Notes under the pieces: generated by a model
Seen by the model: the letters and a program-made list of their open reading frames with translations, nothing else
The model's database searches: none
What the model was told of the DNA's origin: nothing
Shown here: positions 59,829-64,000 of the stretch, piece after piece
Position numbering within the stretch: the first letter of the stretch is position 1
How the letters are laid out: each line of letters opens with the position of its first letter
Translations under genes and position numbers: made by a program
Assembly (NCBI GenBank): GCA_020152595.1
Contig: JAIGNY010001459.1
Span: forward strand, 1,780,001-1,844,000
Direction of reading: 5' to 3'
Length of the DNA stretch: 64,000 nt
DNA from: Chiridota heheva
Lineage: Eukaryota > Echinodermata > Holothuroidea > Apodida > Chiridotidae

Positions 59829-62040
59829 AAAGGTCCAGTGTCCTAGAGGCTGGCTCGGTGTCCTAGAGGCTGGCTCGGTGTCCTAGAGGCTGGCCCGGTG
59901 TCCTAGAGGCTGGCCCGGTGTCCTAGAGGCTCACCTGGTGTCCTAGAGGCTAGCCCTGTGTCCTAGAGGCTGGCCAGGTGTCCTAGAGGCTGGCCCGGTG
60001 TCCTAGAGGCTGGCCCGGTGTCCTAGAGGCTGGCCCGGTGTCCTAGAGGCTGGCCCGGTGTCCTAGAGGCTGGCCCGGTGTCCTAGAGGCTGGCACGGTG
60101 TCCTAGAGGCCGGCATGGTGTCCTAGAGGCTGGCACGGTGTCCTAGAGGCTGGCACAGTGTCCTAGAGGCCTTGCAGTGTCCTAGGGGTGGGGCCCTAGG
60201 GTGGGGCCTCGGTCTCCTAGAGGCCCCATTGTCCTAGGGGCTTCGGTGTCCTGTGAGCCAGGGCTGTGACCTCAAGTGTTCCAGAACCCTGGTGTCCTAG
60301 GGGCCCAGGTTTCATAGGGGCCCCGGTGTCCTAGTGGCACCGGTGTCCTAGGTGCCCCAGTGTCCCTTGGACCCTAGTATCCAAGGATTTCTAGGGGTGG
60401 GGCCTCGGTGTCCTGTGTCCTAGAGGCTCCGGTGTCCTAGGGGCTCTGGTGTCCTAGGGGCTCTGGTGTCTTAGAGGCTCTGGTGTCCTAGGGGCTCCGG
60501 TGTCCCAGGGGCTCTGGTGTCTTAGAGGCTCTGGTGTCCTAGGGGCTCCGGTGTCCCAGGGGCTCTGGTGTCCTAGGGGCTCTGGTGTCTTAGAGGCTCT
60601 GGTGTCCTAGGGGCTCCGGTGTCCCAGGGGCTCTGGTGTCTTAGAGGCTCTGGTGTCCTAGGGGCTCTGGTGTCCTAGGGGCTCTGGTGTCCTAGGGGCT
60701 CTGGTGTCTTAGAGGCTCTGGTGTCCTAGGGGCTCCGGTGTCCCAGGGGCTCTGGTGTCTTAGAGGCTCTGGTGTCCTAGGGGCTCCGGTGTCCCAGGGG
60801 CTCTGGTGTCCTAGGAGCTCTGGTGTCTTAGAGGCTCCGGTGTCCCAGGGGCTCTGGTGTCTTAGAGGCTCTGGTGTCCTAGGGGCTCCGGTGTCCCAGG
60901 GGCTCTGGTGTCCCAGGGGCTCTGGTGTCCTAGGGGCTCCGGTGTCCTAGAGGCTCTGGTGTCCTAGGGGCTCTGGTGTCCTAGGGGCTCTGGTGTCTTA
61001 GAGGCTCTGGTGTCCTAGGGCTCCCGGTGTCCCAGGGGCTCTGGTGTCTTAGAGGCTCTGGTGTCCTAGGGCTCCGGTGTCCCAGGGGCTCTGGTGTCTT
61101 AGAGGCTCTGGTGTCCTAGGGGCTCCCGGTGTCCCAGGGCTCTGGTGTCCTAGGGGCTCTGGTGTCTTAGAGGCTCAGGTGTCCCAGGGCTCTGGTGTCC
61201 TAGGGGCTCTGGTGTCTTAGAGGCTCTGGTGTCCTAGGGGCCCGGTGTCCCAGGGGCTCTGGTGTCCTAGGGGCTCTGGTGTCTTAGAGGCTCTGGTGTC
61301 CTAGGGGCTCCGGTGTCCTAGGGGCTCTGGTGTCTTAGAGGCTCCGGTGTCCCAGGGGCTCTGGTGTCCTAGGGGCTCTGGTGTCTTAGAGGCTCCGGTG
61401 TCCCAGGGGCTCTGGTGTCCTAGGGGCTCTGGTGTCTTAGAGGCTCTGGTGTCCTAGGGGCTCCGGTGTCCCAGGGGCTCTGGTGTCCTAGGGGCTCTGG
61501 TGTCTTAGAGGCTCTGGTGTCCTAGGGGCTCCGGTGTCCCAGGGGCTCTGGTGTCCTAGAGGCTCCGGTGTACTAGGAGCTCAGGTGTCCTAGGGGCTCC
61601 GGTGTCCTAGGGCTCCGGTGGTCTAGGGGCTCCGGTGTACTTGGAGCTTCAATGTTGTAGGGGCTTCGATATCCTAGGGGCTCCGGTGTCCTAGGGGCTC
61701 CAGAGTCCTAGGGGCTACGGTGTCCTAGTGGCTCCAGTGTGCTAAGGGTGGGGCCTCAGTGTCATAGGGCTGATGTCATAGTAATGTTCGTTGAAGAAAT
61801 AGGCAGGGATGGGTTTTCCGTGGCCTAAAAAACCTGACTTCTTATTTCCTTTCAGAATAGTAAGTCCATTAAAAAATCCTGGATCTGTGTAATCAACTGC
61901 TTAGCAGAAGGGGCCCATGTGTACAAGGATCATCAGCCCAGCATCCTAGGGGCCCAGCATCCTAGGGGCCCAGCATTCTAGGGGCCCAATGTCCTAGGGG
62001 CCCAGCATCCTGAGAGCCCAACGCCCTAGGGACCCAGGTC
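59829..62040 (+). repeat. 20-bp G-rich array (ggtgtcctagaggctggccc)
   Basis: From 59829 to about 60165 the unit is 'ggtgtcctagaggctggccc' in near-strict register. It continues as 'ctctggtgtcctaggggctc' with TCTTAGAGG, CCTAGGGG and CCCAGGGG variants in recurrent order (to about 61700), then degenerate 'cccagcatcctagggg' units to 62040. Most units contain CCTAGG or a near form. It truncates the - strand LINE at its left edge. Confidence 0.93.
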
Positions 62041-62489
62041 ATAAGGGGTGCGTAAATTTAAAGAGAAGAGGTTTTCATTGAAAAAATAAACAGTAGTGAA
62101 TTTTCGGCGTCCAAAAAAGCTAAAGTGTTCTTTATTTGCTTCTCAACATTTTTCGAAAATCCTGGACCTGTCAGTGCTTTGAACAGCTGTGTCATCAGCT
62201 ATGACTTATCAAAGGGGGCTTATGTATGTAAAGGTCCCCCGGTCCATATTGATTCTCTGGGACCCTGCTCAAAGATGAAGAATGTCATTCAATACTGAGG
62301 GTAAGTATACTAAATACTTTGGCGTAAGAATAGAAATTCCTGACCTAACTAAAAAAACTAAAATTCATGCTCATATGCACAGAAAATGCTTTAGTAGGCT
62401 ACCACTTGGAAATATAAATGGTGTTCTCTACAAAACTGCTATATTATCTCTCAAGACTCACCCCTGGATATTTCTTAAACGGACATGGA

Positions 62490-62642
62490 CCCTAGGTCCC
62501 ACCCCTAGGACACCGGAGCCCCTAAAACGTCGAAGCCCATAGGATACTCGAGCTTCTAGGGCACAGGGTCCCTAGGACACTGAGGCCCCTTCCTAGGACA
62601 CCAGAGCCCTAGGACACTGGGGCCCCTAGGACACCAAGGCTC
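62490..62642 (-). repeat. Inverted short block of the 20-bp array
   Basis: Words such as 'cctaggacaccggagcccct' and 'ggacaccagagccctaggac' are reverse complements of the main array's units. They form an inverted pair with it across about 450 bases. Confidence 0.8.
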
Positions 62643-62644
62643 AC

Positions 62645-63535
62645 CCAGTGGCATGGTGGGACATACTTCACTGGGGGCAAGGGCATTTTGGCAACCCCTC
62701 TACATAATTGCTCGTAAGAGTAAAGTGTTGGCCATATGGGCCTAAATTGGCATGCACCAGAGGCGAAGGAAGCACGGTTTGAGGAATGCTTCCCCTTCAC
62801 GATTGGGAAAAAAATTGGGGAATTATTGACACAAAATGGAACGATAGGTCAAATAATTGAAGGAAAATTTGGAAAATTATTGGTAAATTTGATCAACTTG
62901 GTTTGTCAGCATTTCCCTAAAGTTGAAGAAATTTCATTATTATGAATGAAATTTCACAAATATTTCCCCTAAAATTAAAAACTTCCTGAAAATATAGGAA
63001 ATTGTCTGATTTTCCTATTAGCAGCAAAGTTTGATGAAAAGCAGTGCAATTTTTCTGCTTGCAACTGAGAACCCCCCCCCTTTGAGAGGTGCCCCTTCCT
63101 AGTACACCCCTAGCATGTGGTAAAGAATTGGAAAGTACATTTATCAAGTTAATTAGTAAGTTGACGAAGATGACAAAACATTTATGGGGCATAAGCTATG
63201 TTTATTTATATAACTCACGATATCAAATACTGGGTGCGCTGTGCGGCCGATGGCAAAAATGCCCACATAATGTTCAGGGTCGAAGTCCCATATAGGGGTC
63301 CAAGGGGCGAAGCCACGGGGAAACTCTGCGTTTCTCGTAATTTGAGTGTCAGAAAATTGCTTAAAATAATGTCAAGTATACACTAAAATCACTTAAGAGA
63401 AATGATCAGATAATCTCATTGGGTCCGGTGCAAATTGAATATTTTTTGCACAGAGGTCGTCCTCAGCCCTCCCCCTTTGACATTTTTGGCTACCATCATG
63501 CACATATGTGCTTTTTTCAGCTCATATAACTAGAG
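62645..63535. other. Dispersed repeats, no gene
   Basis: 62800-63060 is a purine-rich 'gaaaatttggaaaattattg' type block. 63235-63360 matches the G-rich family of 235-365 ('ggggcgaagcc', 'ctctgcgtttctcgtaattt'). Confidence 0.45.
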
Positions 63536-63537
63536 TG

Positions 63538-63880
63538 TATGTACCTCCAAGACATCCCGGACATGTACCTCCCGGACATGTACCTCCCGGACATGTACCT
63601 CCCGGACATGCACCTCCCGGACATGCACCTCCCGGACATGCACCTCCCGGACATGCACCTCCCGGACATGCACCTCCCGGACATGCACCTCCCGGACATG
63701 CACCTCCCAGACATGCACCTCCCAGACATGAACCTCCCAGACATGTACCTCCCAGACATGTACCTCCCAGACATGTACCTCCCAGACATGTACCTCCCAG
63801 ACATGTACCTCCCAGACATGTACCTCCCAGACATGTACCTCCCAGACATGTACCTCCCAGACATGTGCCTCCCAGACAGA
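63538..63880 (+). repeat. 15-bp array (gtacctcccggacat)
   Basis: About 23 units in strict register. Blocks use 'gtacct' then 'cacct' then 'gtacct', and CCCGG then CCCAG. As 15 is a multiple of three, each frame repeats one pentapeptide (for example PGHVP or HLPDM) on both strands without stops, which gives the long ORFs. No splice or homology evidence supports coding. Confidence 0.93.
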
Positions 63881-64000
63881 ATCATGGCCTTTTCTGATGA
63901 AGATTAGTGCGCTTTTGTACTACAAAAATGGAATATCATGGAATAATATTGATGAGAAAGTAGCAAATGAATTTCTAAAGAAAACTTATTGATCAACACA

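Noticed and set aside
63508..63907. Collagen-like or Pro-rich secreted protein from the 15-bp array
   Set aside because: Both strands and several frames are equally open, the expected result of a stop-free 15-base repeat; no signal peptide or unique flanks.

Overview
The window looks like nuclear DNA of an invertebrate animal. Genes are split by GT-AG introns of up to about 13 kb. It holds CR1-like, RTE-like and RNase H-bearing LINE fragments, hAT-like and fold-back DNA elements and a decayed Polinton/adintovirus-like piece. There are no operons or bacterial signals. Frequent short 'taggcctag'-type words and the mix of elements would suit a marine deuterostome such as an echinoderm, but that is a weak inference.

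Two host-type genes can be reconstructed. (1) On the + strand, a piggyBac-derived (PGBD-like) gene has three exons (5179-5379, 16129-16473, 22140-23615). All junctions are phase 0, giving a predicted 673-residue protein with an acidic N-terminus, an AT-hook, a DDE domain with its aspartates intact and a C-terminal Cys/His finger. (2) On the - strand, a C2H2/matrin-type zinc-finger gene with an RS/RD-rich tail has at least six exons (54294 down to 34518). Their phases agree at every junction. Its 5' end was not found, and its last exon has an apparent one-base frame break near 37,43x.

Layout: 1-5.1 kb holds dispersed repeats and a CR1-like LINE remnant. 5.2-23.9 kb is the PGBD gene; intron 1 holds a DNA element nested in a LINE fragment, an RTE-like endonuclease fragment and the Polinton-like remnant, and intron 2 is mostly tandem arrays. 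24.2-34.1 kb is intergenic and holds three arrays (47, 35 and 62 bp units). 34.5-54.3 kb is the zinc-finger gene, with arrays in most of its introns. 54.5-55.0 kb is an array of palindromic TGATCAAA units. 57.7-59.8 kb is a - strand LINE 3' part with reverse transcriptase and RNase H, cut at its 5' side by a 20-bp array reaching 62 kb. The window ends in a 15-bp array.

The most striking property is about 19 unrelated minisatellites, roughly a quarter or more of the window by my estimate. Several lie in introns near splice sites, and their units carry RNA-processing or transcription-factor consensus words in the sense direction of the host gene: a complete 3' splice-site signal, GTGAGT, AATAAA, GGG runs, a TCF/LEF-like word and a p53-half-site-like word. 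Whether these act or are chance cannot be decided from sequence alone.
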